From positions 558,001 to 622,000 of the forward strand of contig NZ_CP120983.1 of NCBI RefSeq assembly GCF_030719215.1: a stretch of DNA of 64,000 nucleotides, written 5' to 3'. The notes under the pieces are model-generated. The model was not told the DNA's origin, searched no databases, and saw only the letters and a program-made list of their open reading frames with translations. Origin of the DNA: Streptomyces sp. Alt3. GTDB taxonomy: Bacteria > Actinomycetota > Actinomycetes > Streptomycetales > Streptomycetaceae. This document shows positions 44,356 to 54,081 of this stretch, piece by piece; the stretch's first letter is position 1, and each line of letters begins with the position of its first letter. The position numbers and the translations under genes were made by a program.

Positions 44356-45336
44356 ATGGCGCCGTACTCGTCCCCTTCGTCCCGCGGTATCGCACGTCCC
44401 GTCGTGTCGGCCACCCTGCTCACGCTCTGCGCCCTGACGCTGAGCGCCTGCGGATCCGGGGACAAAGCCGCGTCCGCCGACGAGGCAGCGGCGGCCACCA
44501 CCCGGGTCACGGACGCCTCCGGCACGAAGGTCGACATTCCGGCCGCACCGAAGCGTGTGGTCGCCCTCAGCGAGATGGACCTGGACGCCTCCCTCACCCT
44601 GGGTGTCGAGCCGGTGGGACTGACCGCGGGGCGCGGTCAGAAGGGCGCGCCCCGGTACCTCGAGGAGCAGGCGAAGGACATCCCGGTCGTCGGCGCCGTC
44701 ACCGGCCCGGACATCGAGAAGGTCGTCCAGGCGAAGCCGGACGTGATCCTCGCCGGACAGCTCGCCGACGAACAGGTCCTGGCGCAGCTCCGCAAGATCG
44801 CGCCCACCGTCGTCACCGTCGACGGCACCAAGGACTGGAAGAAGGCGCTCCAGCTCACCGGCACGACGCTCGGCAGGTCCAACGAGGCCGAGAAGTTCCT
44901 CGCCGACTACGAGAGCAGGGCCGCCGCGCTGAAGAAGGACCTCGGTCCGCAGGCCGGTGCGAGCGTGTCCGTCGCCCGCTACTCGGCCAAGGGCACCGCG
45001 GTCATGCAGCAGGGCGTCTTCATCAGCGACGTCCTGAAGGACCTCGGCTTCAAGAGGCCCGGCATCCAGAACGACAAGGGCGAGGGCCACTCGACGCCGC
45101 TCAGCGACGAGAACCTCCAGGAGATCGACGGCGACTGGCTGTTCATCGGCTCCCTCGACGCCGGGACCGACGCCGGTCTCCTCGACGAGCTGGCGAAGAA
45201 GCCCTCGTACCAGCAGCTGGGCGCCGTGCGGGAGGAGCACTCGACGGTCGTCGACGGGACCAGGTGGACCAGCCTCGGTGGCGCGCAGGCGGCGGTCTCG
45301 GTCCTCGACGACATCCGGAAGGCCATGGTCAAGTGA
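44356..45336 (+). CDS. fepB: Catecholate siderophore-binding lipoprotein (FepB-like)
   Basis: A 326-residue binding protein. A basic leader and hydrophobic segment end in the lipobox LTLSACGSG. The mature domain has the TroA/FepB fold: VTDASGTKVDIPAAPKRVVA at the start, then KPDVILAGQLADEQVL and WLFIGSLDAGT. ATG at 44356 is preferred since GGAG and AAGG lie upstream and the signal peptide is then of normal length. It overlaps dhbA (GTGA), placing uptake and synthesis on one iron-regulated transcript. Confidence 0.9.
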   Translation: MAPYSSPSSRGIARPVVSATLLTLCALTLSACGSGDKAASADEAAAATTRVTDASGTKVDIPAAPKRVVALSEMDLDASLTLGVEPVGLTAGRGQKGAPRYLEEQAKDIPVVGAVTGPDIEKVVQAKPDVILAGQLADEQVLAQLRKIAPTVVTVDGTKDWKKALQLTGTTLGRSNEAEKFLADYESRAAALKKDLGPQAGASVSVARYSAKGTAVMQQGVFISDVLKDLGFKRPGIQNDKGEGHSTPLSDENLQEIDGDWLFIGSLDAGTDAGLLDELAKKPSYQQLGAVREEHSTVVDGTRWTSLGGAQAAVSVLDDIRKAMVK

Positions 45337-46121
45337 GCCTCGATCAGGAACTGGCCGGCCGGACAGCCCTGGTGACGGGAGCGGGCCGGGGCATCGGCGA
45401 GGCGGTCGTGCACGCCCTGGCCGGCCGGGGCGCCCGTGTCATCGCCACCGACCTGGCCGCGGAGGGCGTCGTCGCCCTGGAGACGGCCTACGGCGGCCGG
45501 GTCGTCGCTCGCACCCTCGACGTCACCGACCCCACGGCCGTCGAGGACCTCGTCGCGGAGACCGAAGCCACGCTCGGACCGCTGGACATCGCGGTCAACG
45601 TGGCCGGGATCCTGAGCGGTTCACCGGTCTCGGACCTGTCCGACGAGGAGTGGGCGGCCACCTTCGCCGTCAACACGCACGGGGTGTTCCACGTGTCGCG
45701 CTCCGTCTCCCGCCGGATGACCGGGCGGGGCGCGGGCAGCATCGTCACCGTCGCCTCCAACGCCGCGGGCGTCCCCCGGACGAACATGGCGGCGTACGCG
45801 GCCTCCAAGGCGGCGGCCGTGATGTTCACCAGGTGTCTCGGCCTCGAAGTGGCACCCCGGGGCGTGCGGTGCAACACCGTGTCCCCCGGCTCGACCCTGA
45901 CCGACATGCAGCGCGGCATGTGGACCGCGGGGGACGAGGAGGCCTCAGCCCGCCGCGTCGTCGAGGGGGACACGGCGACGTTCCGCACCGGCATCCCGCT
46001 CGGCCGGATCGCGGACCCCTCCGACATCGCCGACGCGGTCGCCTTCCTGGTGTCCGACCGCGCCCGCCACATCACTCTGCACGACCTGTACGTCGACGGC
46101 GGAGCCACCCTGCGGGCCTGA
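45333..46121 (+). CDS. dhbA: 2,3-dihydro-2,3-dihydroxybenzoate dehydrogenase
   Basis: The last step of 2,3-dihydroxybenzoate (DHB) synthesis. A classical SDR of 262 residues: ALVTGAGRGIGEAVVHAL, NVAGILSG, catalytic Ser in TVASNAAGVP and Tyr/Lys in AAYAASKAAAVMF. The ASNAAGVPR and SPGSTLTDMQR segments match EntA/DhbA. GTG start overlapping the lipoprotein stop. Position before dhbC-E-B confirms the role. Confidence 0.93.
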   Translation: MSLDQELAGRTALVTGAGRGIGEAVVHALAGRGARVIATDLAAEGVVALETAYGGRVVARTLDVTDPTAVEDLVAETEATLGPLDIAVNVAGILSGSPVSDLSDEEWAATFAVNTHGVFHVSRSVSRRMTGRGAGSIVTVASNAAGVPRTNMAAYAASKAAAVMFTRCLGLEVAPRGVRCNTVSPGSTLTDMQRGMWTAGDEEASARRVVEGDTATFRTGIPLGRIADPSDIADAVAFLVSDRARHITLHDLYVDGGATLRA

Positions 46122-46177
46122 ACCCCGCACGCCCCGTCCCCCTGCCGCAGCTCGAGCCACCCCACTGGAGACCACTC

Positions 46178-47377
46178 ATGTCTGCCTCCCTGCGCGTACC
46201 CACCGCTCCTCCCCCACTCGACTCCCCCGGCGCGGCGACCTCCCTGCTGGAGGCCTACCGGCCCGGCACGGACCGCTTCCTCGCCACACCCCGGCTCACC
46301 CTGCTCGGCTCCGGCACCGCCGCGCGGGTGCCGCACGACGCGAGGCCCCTCGCCCTGCGGGTCCAGGAGGTCCTGGACGCCGCCCGGCGCTCCGGCTCCC
46401 CCGCGCCCGTCGTCGTGGGTTCCATACCGTTCGCACCCGACGGCGTGGCGGAACTGGCCGTCCCGGAGACACTCCGCCGGGCGACCGCCCTGCGAGCGGA
46501 CCCGCTCATCGCCCTGCGCGGCCCCGCCCCGGAGAACGGCGACGCATGGCGGATACGTGAGGTGCCGGCCGCCGAGGACTACTCCGGGGCCGTCGCCGCC
46601 GCCGTGAAGCGGATGCGTGCCGGGGAGTTCGACAAGGTCGTCCTCGCCCGCACACTGGAGCTGACCTCGGGTCACGACCTGGATCTGCCGGCCATGCTGA
46701 ACCGGCTGGCACGCCGGGACCCGGACGGCTACCTCTTCGCGGTCCCCAGCGGCCCCGGCCGCACTCTCGTGGGAGCGAGCCCCGAGCTCCTGGTGGCACG
46801 GCGCGGCGACCGGCTCCTCGCCAATCCGCTGGCCGGTTCCGCGCAGCGCAGCGACGATCTGGCCGAGGACGTCCGCATGGCCGCCGCGCTCCTGGACTCC
46901 CCGAAGGACCTCCACGAGCACGCGGTCGTGGTCGACGCCATCCGCGAGCAGCTCGCACCGTTCTGCACGCGCCTGGACGTGCCCGAACGTCCCACGCTCG
47001 TGCGGACCGCCGCCATGTGGCACCTGTCGACGACCCTGACCGGAGACCTGCGCGACCCCTCGTCCACCGCCCTGGACCTGGCGTCGGCCCTGCACCCCAC
47101 TCCGGCGGTCTGCGGTACCCCGACCGACGTGGCCCGGCAGGTGATCGCGGATTCCGAGCCCTTCGACCGGGGTGCCTACACCGGCATGGTCGGCTGGCAG
47201 GACGCGGACGGCGACGGCGACTGGGTCGTGACCATCCGCTGCGCCGAGGCCGAGGGCCGCACGCTGCGGCTGTTCGCCGGGGCCGGTGTGGTGGCGGAGT
47301 CCTCTCCGGCCGCCGAGACGGCGGAGACGGCGGCCAAGTTCCGGACGTTCCTGAGCGCCGTGGGAGCCACGCTGTGA
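46178..47377 (+). CDS. dhbC: Isochorismate synthase
   Basis: Converts chorismate to isochorismate, committing it to DHB. 399 residues of the EntC/DhbC type (chorismate-binding fold): [77 protein letters not shown] and [20 protein letters not shown] are all conserved landmarks. ATG at 46178 after CTGGAG; 56 bases separate it from dhbA. Overlaps dhbE by four bases. Confidence 0.95.
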   Translation: MSASLRVPTAPPPLDSPGAATSLLEAYRPGTDRFLATPRLTLLGSGTAARVPHDARPLALRVQEVLDAARRSGSPAPVVVGSIPFAPDGVAELAVPETLRRATALRADPLIALRGPAPENGDAWRIREVPAAEDYSGAVAAAVKRMRAGEFDKVVLARTLELTSGHDLDLPAMLNRLARRDPDGYLFAVPSGPGRTLVGASPELLVARRGDRLLANPLAGSAQRSDDLAEDVRMAAALLDSPKDLHEHAVVVDAIREQLAPFCTRLDVPERPTLVRTAAMWHLSTTLTGDLRDPSSTALDLASALHPTPAVCGTPTDVARQVIADSEPFDRGAYTGMVGWQDADGDGDWVVTIRCAEAEGRTLRLFAGAGVVAESSPAAETAETAAKFRTFLSAVGATL

Positions 47378-49023
47378 CCGCCTTTTCGAACGCCGACGCG
47401 CCCACCTGGCCGGCCGCGTTCGCCGAGCGCTACCGTGCCGCCGGCCACTGGCGCGGGGAGACGTTCGGCGGTGTGCTGAGCGAACGTGCCGCCGCCCACC
47501 CCGACCGCGTGGCGGTCGTCGATCCGGCCGGCGTGCGCCGCGAGTGGACCTACGCGGAGCTGGACGAGCGGGCGTCGCGGCTGGCGGCGGGGTTCGCGGC
47601 GCGCGGCATCTCTCCCGGCGACCGGGTCGTCGTGCAGCTCCCGAACGTCGCCGAGTTCATCGAGGTCGTCTTCGCCCTCTTCCGGGTCGGCGCACTGCCC
47701 GTGTACGCGCTCCCCGCGCACCGCGAGACGGAGATCGCGTACTTCTGCTCGTTCACCGAGGCCGTCGCCTACGTGGTCCCCGACCGGCACGCGGGCTTCG
47801 ACCACCTGGCCCTGGCGTCGAAGGTCAAGGAGCGTACGCCGAGCCTGGAGCACGTCTTCGTCGTCGGCCCGCCTGGCGAGCACACCGCGCTGTCCGACGT
47901 GCCGTGCGCGCCCGGTGGGACCGGGCACACGCCGGAACCGCACGACCTGGCGTTCCTCCAGCTGTCGGGCGGGACCACGGGTGTCCCCAAGCTCATCCCG
48001 CGTACGCACGACGACTACATCTACTCGCTGCGGGGGTCCAACGAGATCTGCGGCGTCGACGGTGACACGCGCTTCCTCGTCGTGCTCCCGGCCGCGCACA
48101 ACTTCCCGATGAGTTCCCCGGGCTGGCTCGGCGCGCTCTACGCCGGGGGGACCGTGGTGCTGTGTCCCGGCCCCGATCCCGCGACGGCCTTCCCGCTCGT
48201 GGAACGCGAGCGCGTCACGATGACCGGGCTGGTGCCGCCCCTCGCCCTGGTGTGGACGGAGGCGGGCACCGGCACCGAGCACGACCTGTCGAGCCTGGAC
48301 CTGGTCCTCGTCGGCGGCGCCAAGTACAGCGAGGCGGCGGCCCGCAGGCTGGAACCGGCGCTGGGGTGCCGGCTCATGCAGGTCTTCGGGATGGCCGAGG
48401 GGCTCGTCAACTACACGCGCCTGGACGACGACCACGAGACCGTGGTCACCACCCAGGGCCGGCCGATCTCCGGGGACGACGAGGTCCGCGTCGTCGACGA
48501 CGCGGACGAGGACGTGCCCGAGGGCGGGTTCGGGCACCTGCTGACCCGGGGCCCGTACACGGTCCGCGGCTACTGGCGCGCGCCCGAGCACAACGCGAAG
48601 GCCTTCACCGAGGACGGCTTCTACCGCACCGGTGACATCGTGCGCCGCACCTCGACGGGCCATCTGATCGTCGAGGGACGCGCCAAGGACCAGATCAACC
48701 GGGGCGGCGAGAAGGTCGCCCCGGAGGAGATCGAGAACATCGTCCTCGGCCACCCGTCGGTGCACGACGTGTCCGTCGTCGGGGTGGCCGACGCGTTCCT
48801 GGGCGAACGGACCCTCGCCTACGTGATCCTGCGCGAGGGCGCCGAGGCCCTCAGACCGGCCGCGATCAAACGCCACGTCCGTGAGCGCGGCGTCGCCGCG
48901 TACAAGATTCCCGACCTCGTCGAGTTCGTCGAGGCGTTCCCGCAGACCGGGATCGGCAAGGTCAGCAAGAAGGGACTGCGCTCGGACGCGGTACCCGGCC
49001 ACGCCGCGCCCGCCCAGCACTGA
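47374..49023 (+). CDS. dhbE: 2,3-dihydroxybenzoate-AMP ligase
   Basis: Activates DHB with ATP and loads the aryl carrier protein. A 549-residue ANL enzyme: P-loop [26 protein letters not shown], and the catalytic Lys in [12 protein letters not shown]. In the aryl pocket [10 protein letters not shown] (241-250), Asn243 and Ser248 correspond to DhbE Asn235 and Ser240, which favours DHB over salicylate. GTG start overlapping dhbC. Flanked by all other DHB genes. Confidence 0.95.
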   Translation: MTAFSNADAPTWPAAFAERYRAAGHWRGETFGGVLSERAAAHPDRVAVVDPAGVRREWTYAELDERASRLAAGFAARGISPGDRVVVQLPNVAEFIEVVFALFRVGALPVYALPAHRETEIAYFCSFTEAVAYVVPDRHAGFDHLALASKVKERTPSLEHVFVVGPPGEHTALSDVPCAPGGTGHTPEPHDLAFLQLSGGTTGVPKLIPRTHDDYIYSLRGSNEICGVDGDTRFLVVLPAAHNFPMSSPGWLGALYAGGTVVLCPGPDPATAFPLVERERVTMTGLVPPLALVWTEAGTGTEHDLSSLDLVLVGGAKYSEAAARRLEPALGCRLMQVFGMAEGLVNYTRLDDDHETVVTTQGRPISGDDEVRVVDDADEDVPEGGFGHLLTRGPYTVRGYWRAPEHNAKAFTEDGFYRTGDIVRRTSTGHLIVEGRAKDQINRGGEKVAPEEIENIVLGHPSVHDVSVVGVADAFLGERTLAYVILREGAEALRPAAIKRHVRERGVAAYKIPDLVEFVEAFPQTGIGKVSKKGLRSDAVPGHAAPAQH

Positions 49024-49066
49024 GATCACCGAGTTCCGCCCCGAGCGGCACCGAAAGGTTCCACCC

Positions 49067-49699
49067 ATGGCTCTTCCCGCCATCGCCTCGTACGCCTTGC
49101 CGACCGAAGCCGAACTGCCCTCGAACCGGGTGGACTGGACCGTCGACCCGGCCCGCGCCGTACTCCTGGTCCACGACCTGCAGAACCACTTCCTCAGCGC
49201 GTTCCCGCCCGGCGAGCAGCCGCTGACCGGCATGCTCGACAACACCTCCCGCGTGATCGAGGAGTACCGCCGCCTCGGTGTGCCGGTCGTCTACTCGGTG
49301 CAGCGCGGCGGTCAGACGGCGGAGGAACGCGGTCTCCAGCTCGACTTCTGGGGTCCCGGCGCCGCCGACGATCCCGAGGCACTGGCGATCCCCGCCGTCG
49401 TCGCGCCCGCGGACGGCGACACCGTCCTGACCAAATGGAAGTACAGCGCGTTCGTGCGCACCGAACTCGGAGCCCAGCTGCGGGAGTCCGGGCGGGACCA
49501 GTTGGTGATCACCGGTGTGTACGCGCACATCGGGGTCCTCATGAGCGCCTGCGACGCGTGGATGCGTGACATCCGGGCCTTCGTGGTCGCGGACGCCGTG
49601 GCGGACTTCTCACGCGAGGACCACGACATGGCGCTGAGCTGGGCCGCCGGCCGCTGCGCGGTCGTCACCACGACCGACACGCTCCTGAAGGGGATCTGA
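49067..49699 (+). CDS. dhbB: Isochorismatase (without fused carrier domain)
   Basis: Hydrolyses isochorismate to 2,3-dihydro-2,3-DHB and pyruvate. 210 residues: RAVLLVHDLQNHFLSAFPPG (catalytic Asp), TKWKYSAFVRTEL (Lys) and GVYAHIGVLMSACDAWMRDI are the EntB signatures. EntB/DhbB usually continues into an aryl carrier domain; here the protein stops and a separate carrier gene follows five bases later. ATG at 49067, with AAAGG upstream. Confidence 0.93.
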   Translation: MALPAIASYALPTEAELPSNRVDWTVDPARAVLLVHDLQNHFLSAFPPGEQPLTGMLDNTSRVIEEYRRLGVPVVYSVQRGGQTAEERGLQLDFWGPGAADDPEALAIPAVVAPADGDTVLTKWKYSAFVRTELGAQLRESGRDQLVITGVYAHIGVLMSACDAWMRDIRAFVVADAVADFSREDHDMALSWAAGRCAVVTTTDTLLKGI

Positions 49700-49704
49700 A
49701 CACC

Positions 49705-49932
49705 GTGGCGCTCACCATCGAACTGATCCGTCACGACGTCGCCGACGCCCTCGGCGAGGATCCCGCGGACATCCCCGTCGACGAGAACCTCCTGGACCAC
49801 GGGCTGGACTCGGTGCGCATCATGGCCCTGCTGGGACGCTGGCGCCGGGACCACGGGGTCGAGGCGGACTTCGCCGATCTCGCCGAGCAGCCGGCCATCG
49901 AGGCGTGGGCGCCGCTGCTGGGGGCCTCATGA
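49705..49932 (+). CDS. Free-standing aryl carrier protein
   Basis: A 75-residue carrier protein with the phosphopantetheine serine in LLDHGLDSVRIMALLGRW (Ser about 36). It corresponds to the C-terminal domain of EntB, here as its own polypeptide. DHB loaded by DhbE would be passed to the condensation domain of the next protein. GTG start; stop overlaps the NRPS start (ATGA), giving tight coupling. Confidence 0.93.
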   Translation: MALTIELIRHDVADALGEDPADIPVDENLLDHGLDSVRIMALLGRWRRDHGVEADFADLAEQPAIEAWAPLLGAS

Positions 49933-52900
49933 CCGCCGTGCTCACCGATGCCGGCGGTGCCCTCACCCCGGACGCCGCGTCCCTCGTACTGCCGCTGACC
50001 GCCGCCCAGTCGGGCATGTGGTTCGCGCAGTCCCTCGACCCGCTGAGCCCCGCGCAGAACACGGCGGAGTGCCTGGAGGTCGACGGGCCGCTCGATCCGG
50101 AGCTGTTCGCGGCGGCTCTGCGCCGCGTGACCGCCGAGGCCGACGCCCTGCGTGTGACGGTCGAGGACTCCCCCGACGGGCCGCGTCAGCGTGTCCACCC
50201 CTCGGTCGCCGTGGCGCTCACGACACACGACCTCCGGGACGCGTCCGACGCGGACCGGGAGGCCGAGCAGTGGATGCGGGAGGACCTCGCCGAGCCCTTC
50301 GACCTGGCGGCCGGCCCGCTGTTCCGGCACGCCCTCCTCCGCGTGGGTGAGGAGCGCTGGCTGTGGTACCAGCGCATCCACCACCTGGTGATGGACGGCT
50401 TCGGCTACTCCCTCCTCGTGCGCCGGACCGCCGAGGTGTACTCGGCGCTCACACGGGGCGAGGACCCCGGGCCGCGCGTCTTCGGAACCCTCGCCGACCT
50501 GGTGGCCGAGGACGAGGCGTACCGGTCCTCCGAGGCCTTCGCCACCGACCGCGCGCACTGGTCCGAGAAGTTCGCCGACCGTCCCGAGGTGCCCAGGCTC
50601 GCGGGCCGCGGGGCACTGCCCTCACGGACGTTCCTCCGCCGCACGGCCCATCTGGGCCGCGGGGCCACCGAGGCCGTCCGGGACCTGGCGGACCGGCTCC
50701 GCGCGACCTGGCCGGACGTGCTGATCGCGGCTCAGGCGCTCTACACCTCGCGGGCGACCGGCCACCAGGAGGTCGTGCTGGGCCTGCCGATGATGGGCCG
50801 CATGGGCTCCGTGTCGCTGCGGGTGCCCGGCATGGTCATGAACGTGCTCCCGCTGCGACTGGACGTGGCGCCGGACACCACGTTCGCCGGACTGGTCCGA
50901 CAGGTGGTCCTCGGCATCCGCGAGGTCCGCCGCCACCAGCGCTACCGCTACGAGGACATCCGCCGCGACCTTCGGCTCCTCGGTGAGAACCGCGGGCTGG
51001 TCGGCCCCCTCGTCAACGTCATGCCCTTCGACTACGACGTGCGGTTCGCGGGCTCACCGGCGCGCGCCCGGAATCTGTCCGCCGGTCCGGTCGACGACCT
51101 GACGACGAACATCTACGACCGGGCCGACGGCCGGGGGCTGCGCGTCGACCACGACGGCAACCCCGCCCTCCACCGCGACGAGGACCTGGCCGCGCACCAG
51201 GATCGCTTCCTGCACCTGGTGGAGCGGCTGAGCGGGGCGGACCCGCATCTGCCGACCGCCGCACACGGCATCGCCACGGAGGCCGAGGCGGAGCTGGTCA
51301 CCGGCACGTTCAACGACACCGCCCGCACCCTGCCGCCCACGACGCTCATCGGGCCGATCGAGTCGCGCGCCGCACGCGCGCCCGACGCGACCGCCCTGGT
51401 CCACGGGGACACCTCGCTCACCTACGAGGAGCTCAACACCCGCGCGAACCGGCTGGCCCGGCATCTGCGGACGCTGGGCGCGCGGCCGGGCGCCGTGGTG
51501 GCGGTGTCGGTGCCCCGCTCGGTGGAACTCGTCGTGTCCCTCCTCGCGGTGCTCAAGGCGGGAGCCGCGTACCTGCCGCTGGACCCGGACTATCCGGAGC
51601 AGCGGCTCACGTACATGCTCAGGGACGCGGCGCCGGTGTGCGCGGTGACGGACCGGGCGGGTCGGCTGCCGGAGGACACGGGGACGCCGCTGGTCGTCCT
51701 GGACGGCCTCGACGTCTCGGAGTACCTCTGGGTGAACCCCTCACGTCCGCTCACCCCGGCGCACCCGGCGTACGTCATCTACACCTCGGGCTCGACGGGC
51801 CGCCCCAAGGGCGTCGTCGTGTCGCACGGTGCGATCGACAACCGGCTGCGCTGGATGCAGAGCGCCTACGGACTGACCCCGGACGACCGGGTGCTGCAGA
51901 AGACGCCGTCGTCGTTCGACGTGTCCGTGTGGGAGTTCTTCTGGCCGCTGCGTCAGGGCGCGGTGCTGGTCGTCGCCGAGCCGGGCGGTCACAAGGACCC
52001 CGGCTATCTGGCCCGGCTGATCCGCGAACAGGCAGTCACCACCTGCCACTTCGTTCCCTCGATGCTCCAGGTGTTCCTCACGGAGGCCGAGGCCGAGACG
52101 TGCTCCAGCCTGAGAAGGGTCTTCTGCAGTGGTGAGGCCCTCCCCCGGGAGACCGCGGACACCTTCGCGCGCGGGCTTCCGGATGTGGAGCTGCACAATC
52201 TGTACGGCCCCACGGAGGCGGCCGTCGACGTCACCTTCCACGCCTGCGCGGCTGACGGCACCGGACCGGTCCCGATCGGCCGGCCCGTCTGGAACACCCG
52301 TCTGTACGTGCTCGACGCGGCGCTGCAGCCCTGCCCTCCGGGGATCGCCGGAGAGCTCTACCTGGCGGGACGTCAGCTCGCGGACGGGTATCTGAACCGG
52401 CCGGAGCTCACCGCGTCCCGCTTCGTCGCCGACCCCTTCGGCCTTCCGGAGGAGCGGATGTACCGCACGGGCGACCTGGCGCACTGGACCGGGCAGGGCG
52501 AGGTGGTCTACCTCGGCCGTACGGACGACCAGGTCAAGCTGCGCGGGCAGCGCATCGAACTCGGCGAGATCGAGGCGGCCATGGCGGCCGGGGACGGGGT
52601 GGACGCCGCCTGCGCCCTCGTCAGGGAGGACCGGCCGGGCGAGCAACGGCTCGTCGGCTACGTCACGGGGGCCGCCGACCCGGTGGCCGTCCGCGCCCGC
52701 CTGGCGCGTGAGCTGCCGGAGCACATGGTGCCGGCAGCCGTGGTAGCCCTGGACGCCTTCCCGCTGAGCCCCAACGGCAAGCTGGACCGGCGCGCCCTGC
52801 CCGCCCCGGTGTTCACGGGCGGCGCGGGTGCGCGGCGGCCCTCGGGCGCGCGGGAGGAAGCACTGACGCGGCTGTTCGCTCAGGTGCTGGATGTCGGCCG

Positions 52901-53858
52901 GGTGGGTCCGGACGACGCCTTCTTCGATCTGGGCGGGACCTCGCTGCTCGCCGTGCGGCTCGTGGCGCGCGTACGGGAGGAGTTCGGCACGGAGCTCACC
53001 ATCGGCTCGCTGTTCGAGTCCCCGACCCCGGCCGCGCTCGCCGCCCGGCTCGGCTCGTCGGGGCCGGCGTTCGAGGACGCGCTGGACGTCGTCCTGCGGC
53101 TGCGGGGCGGGGAGGGGCGGCCACCGCTGTTCGCCATCCATCCGGCAGGCGGGATCGCCTGGTGCTACGCCGGGCTGTCCGCCCGCCTCGGCCCGGAACA
53201 GCCGGTGTACGGCATCCAGGCCCGGGGCCTGGTGGGCGACGAGGAGCTGCCGCGCACCCTGCTGGAGGAGGCGTCCGACTACCTCCGCCACATCCGCGCG
53301 GTCCAGGAGCACGGCCCCTACCGGCTGCTGGGCTGGTCCGTGGGCGGGGTGCTGGCGCACACCGTGGCCGTGCTGCTCCAGGAGGCCGGCGAGGAGGTCG
53401 AACTGCTCGCTCTGCTCGACTCGTTCCCGGCCGAGCAGTGGCGGAAGAGGCCGGCGCCCGAGGAGGGTGACGCGCTGACCGCGGTGCTGCGGATGGCGGG
53501 CTTCGAGCGTACGGACGAGCGGGACCGCGCGGACGTGCTGGCGACCCTGCGCCGGGCGGGAAGTCCGCTCGCCGGGCTCAGCGCTCGCGCGCTGTCGAAG
53601 ATCGTGGACATCGTGCCGAACCACGCGCGCATGATGCGCGAGCACCACCACCGTTCCTACGAGGGCGATCTGCTGTTCTTCACGGCCGCCGCCCCCCGCG
53701 CGGAGGACTGGCTCACCCGCGAGGCGTGGCGGGCCCATGTGACCGGGGCCATCGACAACCACGACCTCGACTGCACCCACCCGCAGTTGATGCAGGACCG
53801 TTTCCTCGATGACATCGCCGCCGTCCTGGCGGCCCGTCTGGAGGAGCTGGAGGCGTGA
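49929..53858 (+). CDS. entF: EntF-like nonribosomal peptide synthetase (C-A-PCP-TE), serine-activating
   Basis: A single-module 1309-residue synthetase. Condensation domain about 20-445 with active site HHLVMDG (151-157). Adenylation domain about 470-960 with YTSGSTGRPKG, YGPTE and YRTGDL. Carrier Ser1005 in DLGGTSLLAVR. Thioesterase about 1060-1300 with GWSVGG (Ser1137). Pocket residues read by position are D664 V665 W668 H707 F732 S734 L758 V766 D767 K951, i.e. the DVWHFSLVDK code of EntF, specifying L-serine. Length and order match EntF, so iterative assembly and cyclisation of three DHB-Ser units (enterobactin) is expected. A linear or hydrolysed variant cannot be excluded. Confidence 0.95.
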   Translation: MTAVLTDAGGALTPDAASLVLPLTAAQSGMWFAQSLDPLSPAQNTAECLEVDGPLDPELFAAALRRVTAEADALRVTVEDSPDGPRQRVHPSVAVALTTHDLRDASDADREAEQWMREDLAEPFDLAAGPLFRHALLRVGEERWLWYQRIHHLVMDGFGYSLLVRRTAEVYSALTRGEDPGPRVFGTLADLVAEDEAYRSSEAFATDRAHWSEKFADRPEVPRLAGRGALPSRTFLRRTAHLGRGATEAVRDLADRLRATWPDVLIAAQALYTSRATGHQEVVLGLPMMGRMGSVSLRVPGMVMNVLPLRLDVAPDTTFAGLVRQVVLGIREVRRHQRYRYEDIRRDLRLLGENRGLVGPLVNVMPFDYDVRFAGSPARARNLSAGPVDDLTTNIYDRADGRGLRVDHDGNPALHRDEDLAAHQDRFLHLVERLSGADPHLPTAAHGIATEAEAELVTGTFNDTARTLPPTTLIGPIESRAARAPDATALVHGDTSLTYEELNTRANRLARHLRTLGARPGAVVAVSVPRSVELVVSLLAVLKAGAAYLPLDPDYPEQRLTYMLRDAAPVCAVTDRAGRLPEDTGTPLVVLDGLDVSEYLWVNPSRPLTPAHPAYVIYTSGSTGRPKGVVVSHGAIDNRLRWMQSAYGLTPDDRVLQKTPSSFDVSVWEFFWPLRQGAVLVVAEPGGHKDPGYLARLIREQAVTTCHFVPSMLQVFLTEAEAETCSSLRRVFCSGEALPRETADTFARGLPDVELHNLYGPTEAAVDVTFHACAADGTGPVPIGRPVWNTRLYVLDAALQPCPPGIAGELYLAGRQLADGYLNRPELTASRFVADPFGLPEERMYRTGDLAHWTGQGEVVYLGRTDDQVKLRGQRIELGEIEAAMAAGDGVDAACALVREDRPGEQRLVGYVTGAADPVAVRARLARELPEHMVPAAVVALDAFPLSPNGKLDRRALPAPVFTGGAGARRPSGAREEALTRLFAQVLDVGRVGPDDAFFDLGGTSLLAVRLVARVREEFGTELTIGSLFESPTPAALAARLGSSGPAFEDALDVVLRLRGGEGRPPLFAIHPAGGIAWCYAGLSARLGPEQPVYGIQARGLVGDEELPRTLLEEASDYLRHIRAVQEHGPYRLLGWSVGGVLAHTVAVLLQEAGEEVELLALLDSFPAEQWRKRPAPEEGDALTAVLRMAGFERTDERDRADVLATLRRAGSPLAGLSARALSKIVDIVPNHARMMREHHHRSYEGDLLFFTAAAPRAEDWLTREAWRAHVTGAIDNHDLDCTHPQLMQDRFLDDIAAVLAARLEELEA

Positions 53859-54040
53859 GCGCGGGACACGGCGCGTTCGACCCGGGCCCGGAGGGCCGCG
53901 CCACGCACCTGGTCCTGGCGAACTCCCTCGGCCGGATGTCCCTCTGGCCGGTCTGGCGTGAGGTGCCTGCCGGGTGGTCCGTACGGTTCGGTCCGGCGCC
54001 GCACGAGGCGTGCGCCGCCGCGCTGGAGCCTGACCGGTAA
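53855..54040 (+). CDS. Divergent, C-terminally short MbtH-like protein
   Basis: A 61-residue protein overlapping the NRPS stop (GTGA). The core HLVLANSLGRMSLWPVWREV and PAGW with a later Cys (HEACAAAL) follow the MbtH pattern (SLWP, P-x-GW, C). The usual N-x-E-E is changed and the terminal W-T-D-M-R-P helix is missing. MbtH proteins chaperone adenylation domains; EntF uses one (YbdZ). The shortened end makes full activity uncertain. Confidence 0.8.
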   Translation: MSAGHGAFDPGPEGRATHLVLANSLGRMSLWPVWREVPAGWSVRFGPAPHEACAAALEPDR

Positions 54041-54049
54041 GGGGCGTGG

Positions 54050-54081
54050 GGCCGTCCCCGCCCTACGGCGCGGGGACGGCC
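54050..54081. terminator. Terminator between the siderophore operon and fes
   Basis: A perfect 12-bp stem (GGCCGTCCCCGC with its complement) and eight-base loop, nine bases after the MbtH stop. Its right arm is formed by the last codons of the convergent esterase gene, so it can end both transcripts. Confidence 0.75.
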
